Assembly: GCA_948567375.1 (NCBI GenBank)
Contig: OX419757.1
Coordinates: 34,162,001-34,226,000 of the forward strand
From: Lunularia cruciata
Taxonomy: Eukaryota > Streptophyta > Marchantiopsida > Lunulariales > Lunulariaceae
Direction: 5' to 3'
DNA length: 64,000 bases
Position numbers and translations under genes: made by a program. A model generated the notes under the pieces. It was not told the DNA's origin and searched no databases. It saw only the letters and a list, made by a program, of their open reading frames with translations. Below are positions 35,100-46,689 of this stretch, piece by piece. The stretch's first letter is position 1. Every line of letters starts with the position of its first letter.

Positions 35100-36315
35100 A
35101 GAAATTTGCCCTACCGCCCCTAAGATATCCGCGTTATGCAAGTCGTACGATCTATACACAACTAGAGCATCCGAAGAAACATCACCTAATGTGATTGCTC
35201 TCCTATGGATTGCACCAGCCACTGCCCTCTATAGAGCAATGGACACACGCTGTCCAAAATATGCTACAAAGTATGAGAGTGGAAGTGGTACCCCTGACGC
35301 CTAACATGATAAGCTCTTGCACACTCCCTGACAAATGTGTCAAATGCCATGTCCATCGCTCCATATAACTCCAAGGCTAGAGGGACAAAGAGGTGACCTC
35401 GCTGCATGCCCCTATACTTGGAGACCTTGCGACCTACTGCTGCACTCGCCGCCCATCCAGGGGGATGGGTAATCACTCCCTCCGAAACGGTAACCTGCGT
35501 CGGGTCCGTAACCACGACATCCGTTACTGTCACCTGATCATCTCGGACCAAGTATAAGTACGCACTGACACGTGACATCTGCAATGCATACGAATGCTAT
35601 TTCCAAGCCAAGTATCCACTCTCTTGTGCCATAGCAAACACTATGTCCCTAAATGGCATCATGGGTAGCTATCCTCTGTCCTCCAAAAGGACACCGTATC
35701 ATGTGGACTGCTGCTGCATCTAGTGTAGAACCACACTCACAAGTGAGTAATGAAGATGCAAATGGGTGGACCAAACCTAGGCGAAACCTCATCGCTATAG
35801 AGAAAGTAGCTGGTGCTAATGCACAGTCGAGCTCGGATCCAAGAGCCTGCACTTTTGCCGGAGCAAGAGCGAAGACGTGCTCTAGTAGCCTGAGGAATGG
35901 ACGAGTCGACTAAGAAAGAATGTAGCGTATGCTCACACTGTCGCTCCATCAAGGAAGATTGTAAACCTCTAGTCCAATCTAACGATAGTGAAGCAAAAGG
36001 TGGAAAATCCTCTCGTGATCATGAGGATAGACTATCTCTCGTCTACTACAATAACACCTGGAGAGAAAAGGATCCTCCCTCCACCTCTGTCACATAAATT
36101 TCCAAAACCGGTCTATCAATAACCATAAAATGAGAGGAAAATAGAGGTGCCGAGAGAGCACAACTACCCAAAAATGTTTTAGGTGCAGTCTCTTCCGTAG
36201 ATAGCAAGCCAACCCCACCATATGAGATCGGTGGAGTAGTCTGTCTTCGTGCCAAATTCACTGTCACACACTCAAAAGTATCTGGAAAATAAACAGACGG
36301 AGAGTTGGAAGACAA
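35100..36315 (-). pseudogene. C-terminal region of a non-LTR (LINE) retrotransposon
   Basis: On the minus strand, a YGGVGLLSTEETAPKTFLGS segment (36046-36315) resembles the post-RT thumb region of LINE polyproteins. An RARLRSCSGKSAGSWI segment (about 35850-35950) follows in another frame. Then comes RFRLGLVHPF with a C-x-C-x9-H-x3-C zinc knuckle and GGQRIATHDAI (35649-35852). The next frame (35264-35584) begins with VTVTDVVVTDPT and may be a worn endonuclease-like tail, as in R2 or CRE-type elements, though I am less sure of this part. The pieces are separated by frameshifts and stops. The rest of the RT was not found. Confidence 0.65.
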
Positions 36316-36496
36316 AAGGCCACTTCACATGGTTCAATAATGTGCATCAATTTTGATGTCCGCTAGCTTTTCAAACATCGATAGAAAGAGTATTTTAATA
36401 TATCCATGGGAATGCATAGGTTTGTAATTAATTTGGAAGTCCACAGTCCAACTGAAAAGAGGACGGTCACCACATAAATATTTACATGCATCCACA

Positions 36497-36630
36497 TAAA
36501 TATATACATGCGAGGGCAGGTCACTTTGGATTATTGACCACAATCCAACAGCAAGAAGTCCGTCCTCCACCGTAATCCACATCAATATATACATACGATG
36601 ACATGACAGGTCACTTTGGATTATTGACAG
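36497..36630. repeat. Direct repeat, about 80-90 bp spacing
   Basis: Two copies of a block containing aggtcactttggattattgac, preceded by tatatacat, at about 36497-36540 and 36580-36630. Confidence 0.85.
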
Positions 36631-36659
36631 ATGTTAACGGTAATCAGTTTTGAAACTAA

Positions 36660-37250
36660 TGTAAGTCAATCAAGGAGTAGAGGTTTGTAAATATCATTTT
36701 TTTTATAAATATCATTTTTTATTAAAATTTATTAAAAAAATAAAGATATTCTTTATGTATTAAAAATAATTTTTATATTTTTATAATCAATAGAATTTAA
36801 AAGAAATAATTTTTATGAAATTAATCACATTATTGATAGAAAAGATAATTACAAACAAGAAGAAAATACTACCCCAAAGTTATGAAATATGGAATTAGAT
36901 ATATTATTAATAAGAGAAATAACTATAATAAAATAAAATAAATTTAGAACTAATTTGTTGATGATAAATAATTAATGTTTGTTATTTAGAAAATAATATA
37001 AAAAAAATTTTAGATGATACAAAGACAATATATTAAATAGAAAATTATTCACAAACAAATATGATCAATGAATTCAAATATTTTAAATAATTACGAGATA
37101 CAAATTAAACTATATTATCAAAATTTAAAAAAATAAATTAATAAAATTTAATAACATATATCTGTTATATTTGAATGAATATAATAAAAACAATTTCTCC
37201 AAAAAAACTAAAAAACCAGTTCTCAAGAAAATTAGAACATATCATGGAGT
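36660..37250. other. Very AT-rich spacer
   Basis: Almost pure A/T with short A and T runs. No open frame or motif of interest was seen. Confidence 0.85.
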
Positions 37251-37659
37251 GAAAATTTTGATCATTCAATTGCATGTTCTATCACCCGGTCCATTAACCT
37301 AGAAAATTTGCCTTTCGAAAGGATTCAAATGGAGCAAGAGCTGCCTGACATATAGAGTCATGCTGAGGGTCTACTTGTCGGGCAGACCTGATGTGCATAT
37401 GAGCTCCATTGGAGCTCCAGAGTCCAGCAATCAGAATTCTGACTGCTGGACTTTGTCTTTAAGGGATCGCCGGAGCCCGAGAGAGCCATGTGAAGCCCAC
37501 TAGAGAGAGTTAAGGGATAGAGAGTTGCAGGTTAGAAAAAAGATTTACAGAAAACTGACATACGGGAAATAACCGGACAGAAACTTGACCAATTTCCCGT
37601 TCGTCTATTTTCTGCTTCGGTAGTCACGGGTAGCAGGCTCTTTACCGGTTAACTGTAAT

Positions 37660-37870
37660 CAGAAACTAATGGATGGTGAACTAGTGGTTGATGGCTATTT
37701 AACTAGTGGTAAAGACTACTATCTATCTGAACTAACCATTATTAAGACGCATGCATGGCAACAGTGGTGGTTGGCTAATTACCGAGTGGTAAAGACTAAT
37801 ATCTATCTAAACTAATGACTAACTAATGGGTGGCTAAGAATTGTAGCCTCACGAGTGGCTAAGAGTAATG
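37660..37870. repeat. Degenerate direct repeats around gtggtaaagact
   Basis: The block gtggtaaagacta followed by atctatctraacta occurs twice (about 37712 and 37787). Further ctagtggt and gagtggctaag variants surround it. Confidence 0.75.
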
Positions 37871-38366
37871 CTAAGCAGCGCAATGAACATTTATGGATGA
37901 AAGAATGCTAACGAGTAACCAAAGAGACAAAAATGGTTAAGCAATCTAAATGAGAACATATACATAAGTAAAACTATCAATCAGCAAAACCTAAGAACTA
38001 TTAAATTCTAGAAGAAAACGTGAAATGAGTTTATAGAAATCAGAGGATGTACAATGCTTAAATTCAAACCACAAAAATACCAGATCGGCACTTAGTCCGC
38101 TCGGATCAATTCAGGACATTCCATGGAACGGTCCATGGATCACAGGGAACTCTAGCCAGAAAGTCGCTTGAAATATTATATGATACAAATGGTAAGAGTG
38201 TTGTGGTTATAGAATGAATTAACAAAGTAAGATAATAACACTGTCATAAGTAATACTATTACAACAGTCCCCACCATCAGGGTGCGAGAACTCCATATGT
38301 CATATGAGGTAATCCGGGTGATGGTACACAAAACACAAGTATTTTCAGGTGACTTGGACCTAAGAT

Positions 38367-40834
38367 CTAAGAGAAGTCACGGTCGGGAAGTATGAAGGGA
38401 GCGATGAGCGACCAGATGTACAAGACAGCTGTGATCCACTGAGTGATAACGCGAACCCACACTGATGGCCAACCAACATCAACGATGTCCTCCTGGATGT
38501 TCGAGTTACCCCAGCCGGTCAGCAGCATGGCAGAATACATACTGGCCAAAGCAAAGATCATATAGAAGAACGAGTAAACGTATGTAACTGGGCGAGGTTC
38601 ATCTCGCTTGGTGCCTCTTGTCATCTTCATCTCTCCGTCAGACTCATTGCCACCTTCCACGTCACGTTCAGTCAACAATGGTTTGTCGATGCTTCCTGTA
38701 ATATCATAAGAGATCCGAACTGTAAGTCAACAATAACATAACCAACCAGGCACAACGGGACATCATCTGTGGTCCACCTAAACAAATAGCACCAAGAAAG
38801 AGGATGTTTGAAGAAACGCTTCTACTTTGCACGTAAGAGAACATACCTGATCTCGGTGAGGAAGGCGAAGAGAGGAAGGTAGAGGACGAGCCAGCACGAA
38901 CAGCTGAGTAGACAACCGACAATAGAGTCGTCATCATCCCCATGACAAGGGTGCCGGTCGACACTGCTGCAACGTGTTTGTGCAGTCCATTGCACTCGTA
39001 ATCACGGGGCTCGCTCGAGAGGGCACTGTAGCTCAAGTAGGTGCAATACAGTCCAATAACAGCCGCCGGCAAGAGGCTCCCATTAACCTATAACAAGGAA
39101 GCACCTTCATGTGATCAAATTTCGAGGGACTGGTCACAAAGAACCCTTGTGGCAAACCAAATCATAAAGATTTCGACAGTTACGGATGATGCCACAAATA
39201 AGGACATCAAAAGAGAGACAAACCTTCGGATGCAACGAAATGATGGCAAAGGCAATTCCCAGCGTAAGAGTGATCACGAGGATGAAGGTGTTAAACTGAC
39301 AGTCATGGCCTGACGGAGTGAACCAGTGAAACAGAAACCCGGATAGAACAAAAGAAGCTAGGTAGCAACCAACTGATGCCACAAGCAATGCAATGTACCT
39401 GCGCAGCCAGAGTAGCAGACCAAGTTCGAGATGGGTTAACAAGTCAGTATGAAAACAAGTGCCGCACTGGCGTTCAAGGTACGAGGTGGATCATCACTAG
39501 CCCCATTCACTTCAACTGAGTTACACCACTTTCAATTTTTCAAAAGGTTACAAATTCGGAATTGACTAACCAAAATTGCTCATCCTTGGCAACCCATGCA
39601 GCGTTCCAGTTGTGAGTGAAGTCCAAGAGAATGATGACCTGCACCAACAAGAAAAGGCCCGACCCAAACTTGGAAACGGTGCCTGTAACACCAAGACCAG
39701 GTAACCTTCAAAGTCAAGGTCTAAGTAACTAGTTCGAAAGGTTAAAAAGAGTGAATTGCATAACCAAGGCCTTGAATATCCGTAGGAACAGCCATGTCAC
39801 AATCACTCCAGCACTAACAAAATCCATCCGAGATGATAGGGGGAAGAAATACGGACCATAGGCGTTGAGCACTCCGTTCGGTAAGAAGAACGCGAGGACG
39901 ACCAAAATAGCCCAGGCGATGAACTTGATCATCCAGCCGCCATGGTGCCAAGAATCGCGTTGATCTTGCTGGTCCTTGACTCCAATCATGAGTAAGGCAA
40001 AGGCCGCAAAGAACAAAAAATTTCCAAAGCTCACACGAAGCACTGCCTGCGTCTCAAACCACTCTTTCCCGGGTGTATGAGCAAACGTGTTGATCCCTGC
40101 ATCATAACGGATGCATTGGCGGTGAGATGACGATAATTCATCCTCGAAGATCATATTTATGAGTTATACCCTATCTTCGAGAAGTTGCAGGTGTGGATGT
40201 GCGTTTCTACAGGAGGTTTTTACCGAAAATTACTATATTCCTCGACTATCCTACATTCGCTCATCCCTTATGCTAGTGCAATTTATTAGTCTACATTCAA
40301 CTGATCTCCTCGCAACAAGCACACACTCGTGAAATATCGTAACATCTAACTTAATAATTGCTTGAATTTATGTTTACTAGCACAAAGAGCTGTGTCAAGT
40401 TTGAGCAGGTGGCGCCGTGTAGCGTGTGCAGGTTAATGGAATCCAGAAAACCATTCAATCATGCACATAATCATCGCATAGATTACATTCATGAACGTGC
40501 TGAAGAAAGAGCCATCACAAGCGGTGAACTCTTCCCAAATCAAGGTGTCGGTTTAAAAGCAACATATCAGGCGCGATTATCAGGCTGAAACAACTCACAA
40601 AATTTACATTGCATGTACGTCTAAAGCTAACTGTAGGTTTGAAAGCGCACATGGGATTTGCTCTAACACCGGCTGTGCGAAATCTCGAAGGAGCCATGCT
40701 ACCAACAGCGACATGGTGAAAATTCCACAGTACGCAATACGCGCCGAGCGTCTAGAAATTCCACTAGCGATGCCCTTACACGCCTCGCATGCGCACGAGG
40801 CGCAGCAAGACGCAGCGCACGTGGCGATCCACAT
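38367..40834 (-). CDS. SERINC/TMS family serine incorporator membrane protein
   Basis: Six exons on the minus strand: 40834-40651, 40096-39857, 39682-39571, 39398-39224, 39087-38847 and 38695-38367. All have gt-ag borders and frames join without a break, giving 426 residues. It starts MWIATCAASCCASCACEACK, the cysteine-rich SERINC N-terminus, followed by SRRSARIAYCGIF. Other family hallmarks are WFETQAVLRVSFGNFLFF, DEQFWY, SGFLFHWFTPSGHDC, EPRDYECNGLH, YSAVRAGSSSTFLSSP, SMYSAMLLTGW and the C-terminal DVGWPSVWVR and PDRDFS. About ten hydrophobic segments fit a polytopic membrane protein. SERINC proteins are implicated in serine incorporation into membrane lipids, or act as lipid scramblases; which applies in plants is not settled. 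The start lies in a good context (gaccATGt). Introns are 136-554 bp. Confidence 0.95.
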
Positions 40835-42410
40835 GGTCTTCGACCTTCAACTACAACCGCAACTGTTTCCTTCTTCCACTTCCTTGTCTATAGAGATCCA
40901 GCCGGAACTCAGCTCCTCCTAATTCTGTATACAACCACACACTTCCTCAAATTGCATTCAAAAACCAGCATCAAAATCGTTGTCAGACCAACAGACTTCG
41001 CCAGTTCCCCACAGAGACATCAGAAACAACAATACCCTAACTCCGAAACTCCTCAAGTCCAACGATTTACCATCCAAATTGCATCAAATCCTCACCCAAA
41101 CCCTGTACGACGCAGCCGAACTTTCAACCCCATTCGGATCCAAACACGAATTCAAGCATCCCTACAAGCAGATGAACAAACATTCAATCTGCCTACCACA
41201 ACCTGCAACCCACACACCTCATCGATCGAACCTCGAACAAAAACTACAGAAAACCGAGCGAGAGAACTTTAATAATCCACTACTTGAGCAATCAAAGAGG
41301 AATGAGGCGGCAACTTTTACCTTGTACACTCGTGAAATGGACGTGGTGCGCAAAAGATCGAGGATTCGACAACAACAACGCACAAGAACGGGAACAAGAG
41401 AGAAGGTATGGCAGGAGACAGGTCGAGTCCAAGGACGAAGGGGGAATAGCTGAGAAGCCATGTCATTGGAAGCCGACCCGAGTAAGACAAAAGCAGAGCT
41501 TGCCACGTCAGATGCCGCTGGTTCACGCGTTAGATTTCTCTATTAGCGTTGTATGCACGCGTTTCCTCCCTTTTATTCGCTCAATTACTCAAGATCGTTC
41601 CACAAATACTGCGACCATTTATTTTATTTCGTGTGGTGGTTAATGGTATCATCTGGATTCTTTGGCTAAGACGATATTCATTTTGTGTAGGGATATGAAC
41701 TTAGTGGGTGCTTATAATAATAAAAAGCTAGCCACTTTAGACGAAAGTCTTTTGCAGGCAGAAGAAACACGGCATCCATACCTAAAAACAAATATTTTTC
41801 AACCAAAAGCTTATTTTTATAGTTGATGGAACTATCAAATACGATGTGTAATTATTAGCAATGAGATCTGTGTTTACTAGCTTCTTTATTCACTTTGGTG
41901 GTATTAAATCTAGAGGCTGTATTGCAAGATTCCTTTTCCTCAATGGTTATTATACATTATATTATATAGAAAAAATAACAGCTATGTAAATTTATTTGAC
42001 TAGGATGATAAATTTATTTAAGTAAGAGGTCTCTTTATTTATATCTACAGCTTAGGGAAAGACATTCCTTGAATTACCGTGGATTCTATAAGGACATAAC
42101 ATAGGTTCTTACCTGGGGAAAAACAGTATAAATATTATAAATCCTCAACTTCTACCAAGATCACACACCAATCAAACGCATTTTTCTCCGATGTCAAATG
42201 ATAAAACACTTATGCTGAATTTTAATTAGAAAAATTAACTTACAGTTGTTTGAGTTTCAAAGAATGTAAGCATGACAAAGTGGTATCAGAGAGAGAAAAG
42301 ATAAAATATAAACAAGTCTATATATAAATAAGAATTTAAAATTAATCAACTCCTTAATTTGTATTGTTAATTTATATTATTTTTATAATATTATGATTTT
42401 CATCTGTGTA
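40835..42410. other. Upstream region of the SERINC gene and intergenic DNA
   Basis: 40835-41600 is GC-richer and probably holds the SERINC promoter and leader. Overlapping short frames on both strands show no recognisable family. 41640-42410 is AT-rich with nothing assigned. Confidence 0.5.
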
Positions 42411-43080
42411 GTGCGTATATGCATCGCTACATAACATACATCGATGTCAACATCATACACTATAGAAGCACAATTCACACATAAGTCATATATAGACTCT
42501 AAAGTGCCACAATAATCAGATTGCTTACCACTCTCAACTCAACTCAACTCAACTCAACATAGATCAGTACTTGATCTGTCACTCTATAAACTGCCAACAA
42601 TTGGACACTCATTACAGTCAAGTCACACCCACTCAAACATAGAGAATCTAGGTGACGCTCGTAGGCCCCTGTCCACCATAGCCAAGAACTCGAAAGCTCA
42701 ACATCAGAGAAGTGAGCTCTTTGGAGCTCACTTTGAAACTATACCCCCTAGACTCGAGCTAGCACTGAAATCCTCACGGTCCCACTGACGGCACACTCGA
42801 CGGTGCAAATGGTGTAAAGTGACGATGGGCCCCACCGTGAAGTCAGTACCCCAAACACAAAATCTAACCGTCGGAAAGTAGTCTTTGAGAAATTGATGAA
42901 ATAACTCTAACTACTATCACTAGAACTCCAGTGTCCGAGCATCTAGATGCGGCACTACAAATGGCATGACAACTGTCGTGCGTATATACATTACTACACA
43001 ACATACATCACTGTCAATATCATACACTATAGAAGCACAACTCACACATAAGTCATGCATAGATTCTAAAGTGCCACAAT
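42411..43080. repeat. Direct duplication flanking the B2 3' LTR
   Basis: Segment 42411-42512 (gtgcgtatatgcat through gtgccacaa) repeats at 42978-43080, so the left LTR is bracketed by two copies of the element's 3' untranslated end. In B1 this segment occurs once (about 24947-25052) and ends the element. Confidence 0.85.
42513..42971 (-). repeat. Family B 3' LTR of copy B2
   Basis: The 459 bp repeat aligns throughout with 51635-52083. It starts taatcagattgc and ends gcatgaca on the plus strand. It contains a (ctcaa)n run near 42531-42556 and a 22-base near-palindrome agtgagctctttggagctcact. Confidence 0.85.
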
Positions 43081-43247
43081 CGCCCCCCTAGCTGGCGGTT
43101 AGGTCCCTCTAACTCCAGATAGCCATCTACGCTAAGTATATGGTATACCCTCTAATGGGCAAAGATCAAGAGGCCGGGTGCTATGGAGCCCCATCGTTAG
43201 TCACCTGCCTGCAATCTATACCATATAAAGAATGAACTAGTTATAGG

Positions 43248-43544
43248 TCAAATACATTTAGGACATAACCACTGTCCTTGAGGAACCACCGTGAGGGGAG
43301 GAGTCATACATGCCATATGCCATCCTCTCGAACAGCTATCACACACTAACATAGTAGCAGCTCCACCAGAAGAGCCACATAACATACACCTCAAGCCTAC
43401 ACGTACAAGTGCCAAGCTTGGGTCCATAGTATCAATGTTTGGAAGGTGGCATGGCGCACAATTGTGCACATGATCCTTCCAAATAACACCATCACGTTCT
43501 TCTAACACAAGGACTCCAGATGGCAAAACCTCGCGCACTCTCAA
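43248..43544 (-). CDS. Integrase C-terminal domain fused to a PHD finger (B2)
   Basis: This 98-residue open frame is the end of the B2 polyprotein. Residues 1-40 are the integrase C-terminal tail (VLPSGVLVLEERDGVIWKDH, NCAPCHLPNID). Residues 53-97 form a complete C4HC3 PHD finger: C53-x2-C56, C68-x2-C71, H76-x2-C79, C94-x2-C97, with tryptophan two residues before C94, the usual PHD spacing. The finger maps to 43254-43388. PHD fingers read the histone H3 tail, so by analogy with chromovirus chromodomains it may steer integration. That role is inference. All eight zinc ligands are kept, unlike in B1. It was probably joined to the upstream integrase before a frameshift. Confidence 0.88.
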   Translation of the reverse strand: MRVREVLPSGVLVLEERDGVIWKDHVHNCAPCHLPNIDTMDPSLALVRVGLRCMLCGSSGGAATMLVCDSCSRGWHMACMTPPLTVVPQGQWLCPKCI

Positions 43545-44308
43545 GATAGTGCGGCATGTAAAAACATCAAGTGTCGTCGATGTTGTCTGCTATAGATATA
43601 CATAGTTTCCTGGAGAAATCGACGGATCAAAGGTCTATAACCTCCTCCTCGAATGGTAGCATAACATAAAGTATCTCTATGATGAGCAATTGCCAAGTTC
43701 TCAAAGGCCATCGGCATCACTCTTCGAAAGATCTCTGCCCACAGAGAACATGCACTCATCCATACATCGGGGTCATCCAAGTCCAAAACTACAATAGCAT
43801 CTCGGCGAATGGCTACAAGTAAATTTGAATCTTGTCCATAGAGTAGAAAGTATGGAGAGAAGGATGCTAAGGAGGCTTGCCGGCTGAACCGATAGCCCAT
43901 GGCCAACCAAGGTAATTGGAGATCCCAATCTCCCAAGTGGCCTCTTTGCAAACCACACTTTTGCAATTGTCTCTTCACCGTCTGAACCACTCTCTTTGCT
44001 AAGCCATCTGCCTCAAGGTGATCTCGGGATGTAGTACAATGATCAATCAATGCCTTGTCACACAAGACATGAAACTCCCCCAAGAACTCTATACCCTGAT
44101 CAGTCAAAACCTCAACTGGTGCACCAAAATGACTAAGAACTCGATCCAGGAACGAGCAAGTTGTCCCTTCACTAGACTTGTCAGGAAGTACCACCAACTC
44201 AATCCACTTGGAGAAGTGCTCCACCATCACCAAAACATACCAATGATGTCTCACAGTCAGCGGTAAAGGTCCGGCAAAGTCCAAACTCCAACGGTAACCC
44301 AATCCCAT
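43541..44308 (-). CDS. Integrase catalytic core of B2
   Basis: The 255-residue frame starts YRWSLDFAGPLPL, with the first catalytic aspartate encoded near 44281. The second lies in VEVLTDQGIEFLGEF and a glutamate in DHLEADGLAKRVVQ, a DDE arrangement. It continues through ASLASFSPYFLLYGQD to GGGYRPLIRRFLQE and then shifts frame before the C-terminal PHD frame. Upstream (44309-44520) broken frames hold the HHCC zinc-binding domain (HEELGHFGVKH and degenerate cysteines). Integrase inserts element DNA into the host genome. This core is open but detached from its N-terminus by a stop. Confidence 0.85.
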   Translation of the reverse strand: MGLGYRWSLDFAGPLPLTVRHHWYVLVMVEHFSKWIELVVLPDKSSEGTTCSFLDRVLSHFGAPVEVLTDQGIEFLGEFHVLCDKALIDHCTTSRDHLEADGLAKRVVQTVKRQLQKCGLQRGHLGDWDLQLPWLAMGYRFSRQASLASFSPYFLLYGQDSNLLVAIRRDAIVVLDLDDPDVWMSACSLWAEIFRRVMPMAFENLAIAHHRDTLCYATIRGGGYRPLIRRFLQETMYIYSRQHRRHLMFLHAALS

Positions 44309-44497
44309 GATAGGTAATGGGTGTAACTATGGCATAGGAGCATTGAATAATGCTCTAATTCAATCAAAAACCACACATTTGGCAACAAACTATTGTACCT
44401 TGGTTTGCATACCGTGCCACCAATAATGACTCTAGAGTAAGCTATATGTATGCTTTACTCCAAAATGTCCTAGCTCCTCATGAGCATGACGGACCAA

Positions 44498-45235
44498 CTA
44501 CGGTCTCTGAGATGGAAGTGGTACTACTCGCACTCTACCATCCTCCCATACACACAAAAGGTGTCTACCCTCCAATCTGAACCGTCTGGCTTGCTGAAGA
44601 ACACGGTCTCTCTCCTTGGCCCCAATTGTGCCACCCACAACACCAGTGCAAAGATAGTCCATTACTAAGACATCATCATGAATGTCAAACTGAACTGTAC
44701 CAATATCTTCACTCTCTAGATCTGTGATCTCAATAACTCCTCTTGTATGCGTTGAGAGAGATACCACCAAAGCCTCTACAAATATACACAGAAAGACTGA
44801 TGCATGCCAACCTGGCACCATCTCCTCATCTCTCTCACCATGCCAACATGCTCCAGTCTGATCCTGTTGGCTGGGACATGGGTTTCTACTCAACCCATCT
44901 GCATCACGGTTCACCACTCCAGATCTGGGAACAACCGTGAAATCATACTCCTGTAAAATCAAGCCCATCGTGCAAGCTTCCCTGAAAGCTTGTTGGACTC
45001 CATCAACCACTTCAGCGGCTGATGATTAGTGATGAGAGTGAAGAGATTACCAAATAAGTAACATCGGAAATGTGCTACTGCCCAAATTGTTGCCAAGCAC
45101 TCTCCCTCATATGAACTATACTTTGCCTCCGCTGAATTGTTGGAGTGACTAGCATAGGCCACCACAAACTCCTTCCCCTCATCATCATGCTAGGTGAGCA
45201 CCGCTCCAAGCCCCAACATACTCCAATTAGTGTGA
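44498..45235 (-). pseudogene. RNase H and RNase H-integrase linker of B2
   Basis: Frames 44959-45165 and 44498-45010 give SNNSAEAKYSSYEGECLATI, FRCYLFGNLFTLITNHQPLK and, at the end of RNase H, SGVVNRDADGLSRNP. Two positions that read aspartate in B1 (IDW, MDH) read asparagine here (TNW, TNH), each a GAT-to-AAT change, which should abolish or weaken activity. The linker to the HHCC domain (EALVVSLSTHTRGVIEITD) is shared with B1. Confidence 0.78.
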
Positions 45236-46060
45236 ACCTGAAATGATCGTCCCCTGATTGGTCTCCTCAAAATAGGAGCAGATGTCAACCTCTCCTTGAG
45301 CTCTATAAAAGCTCTCTCTTGCTTATCTCCCCAACACCACTCCTGTGTAAGCTTGGTCAGCTTTGTCAAGGCCTTGGCAATGGCACTAAATCCTCTAACA
45401 TAGCGGCGATAGAAGTTCATCAACCCAAGGAATGCTTGCACTCTGCTCACATCCGTAGGCCGAGGAATATGTGCAATAGCCTCCACCTTGGTCTGCTGAA
45501 CACCAAGTCCTCTGGGGTAGATAGTGTGACCCAAATACTCAACCTGCTTGTGGAAGAACCTACACTTCCCACGATGTAGTTTGAGTCCATGAGATCTCAA
45601 CCTCTCAAACACCTCCAACAATTGTCTCTCATGCTCCTCCATAGTAGTGCTATAAACCAAAATGTCATCAATATAGCACCGAGCAAAATCCAATCCAGCT
45701 AGGATCCTATCCATGACCCTTAGGAACTCAGCAGGAGCGTTCTTTAACCCAAATGGTAAGAACCTCCACTGATATAACACATCCTTGCCGTGAGGATCAA
45801 TAGCCCAAAATGTTGTCTTTGACTTATCCTCCTCCTTGATCGGTAACTGATGATATCCCGCTCGAAGATCCAAAGTATTGAAGACCTTTGCATGCCCAAT
45901 TGCATCAAAAATCTCCTCTGGTGTAGGCATGGCATATCAATCAGCCTTGGTCTGTCGGTTGATAGGACGGTAATCTCCACACATCCGCCTATCTGTATAG
46001 TTGCCATGCATATCTTTCTTGACTGGCATCACTATCGCTGATGCATACTCTCCATGTGAA
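45190..46060 (-). CDS. Reverse transcriptase of B2
   Basis: The open frame 45930-45190 contains KVFNTLDLRAGYHQLPIK, FWAIDPHGKDVLYQW, FLPFGLKNAPAEF and the catalytic CYIDDILVYS (YIDD at 45664-45675), then VEYLGHTIYPRGLGV, the AFLGLMNFYRRYV thumb and the start of RNase H (FQVHTN). Upstream, to about 46060, a frame interrupted by a TGA codon at 45930 holds ISHGEYASAIVMPVKKDMHG and DRRMCGDYRPINRQT, the fingers. RT copies element RNA into DNA. This is the best kept coding piece of family B. Confidence 0.9.
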
Positions 46061-46689
46061 ATCTCCACCAAACCAGCCTCAAAAAGGTCACTACTTTGGC
46101 TCTAAATCAATGTCTTCTCCATCTCACTATATCGATAAGGACGTCAGAAAACTGGTGTGTCGCTAGTCAGCTCAATTTGTATACCAAGTCCCTTCAAAGC
46201 ACCCAAATCCTTCATACTGAAGGAAAAACAACTCGTGTGACTCCTCAAGAACCTCCAAACACTCCGTCTTTCCTCTCCAGTAAGCTTGGGTCCAAGATTT
46301 GGCTCCCAAGTATTGTCTGTAACTATAGTAGGAGTGGAAGACGTACTGATTGACTGCTACACTAGGCCCTTGGGAGCAATAGCATCATGCTCCCGACCAC
46401 TAGAGGTCCCAACCTCTGTGTGAAAAACTCCCTCCACTCTGGCTGCAAGCTCCACACGTCCTCTAACTGCATCCCATGTGGACCAAAAGTGTAATCTAAG
46501 TAGCCCATGCTCACCTAGATGGACTCCGAGTAGACCACTCTCCCTAGTAGCTACTGGATGTGTCCCAAGAATACCATGTCCACTCGGTCCATTGCCCCCA
46601 GCATGTGCCTAAATTGTCTCGATAGGCACAGGGCTCACAAGTGTCCGAGTGGTGATGCCTATCAAACGCATCCTACGCTGCTCTGCCAA

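Noticed and set aside
35653-36097. Plus-strand open frames opposite the LINE fragment
   Set aside because: The minus strand carries the recognisable zinc knuckle and RT-tail segments; the plus frames are shadows.
40952-41643. Overlapping open frames of 70-157 residues on both strands upstream of the SERINC gene
   Set aside because: No family resemblance; composition is compatible with promoter and leader of the SERINC gene.
42531-42556. (ctcaa)n run as a possible CRISPR-like or telomere-like array
   Set aside because: It is a five-base microsatellite inside an LTR, with no spacers and not the plant telomere repeat.
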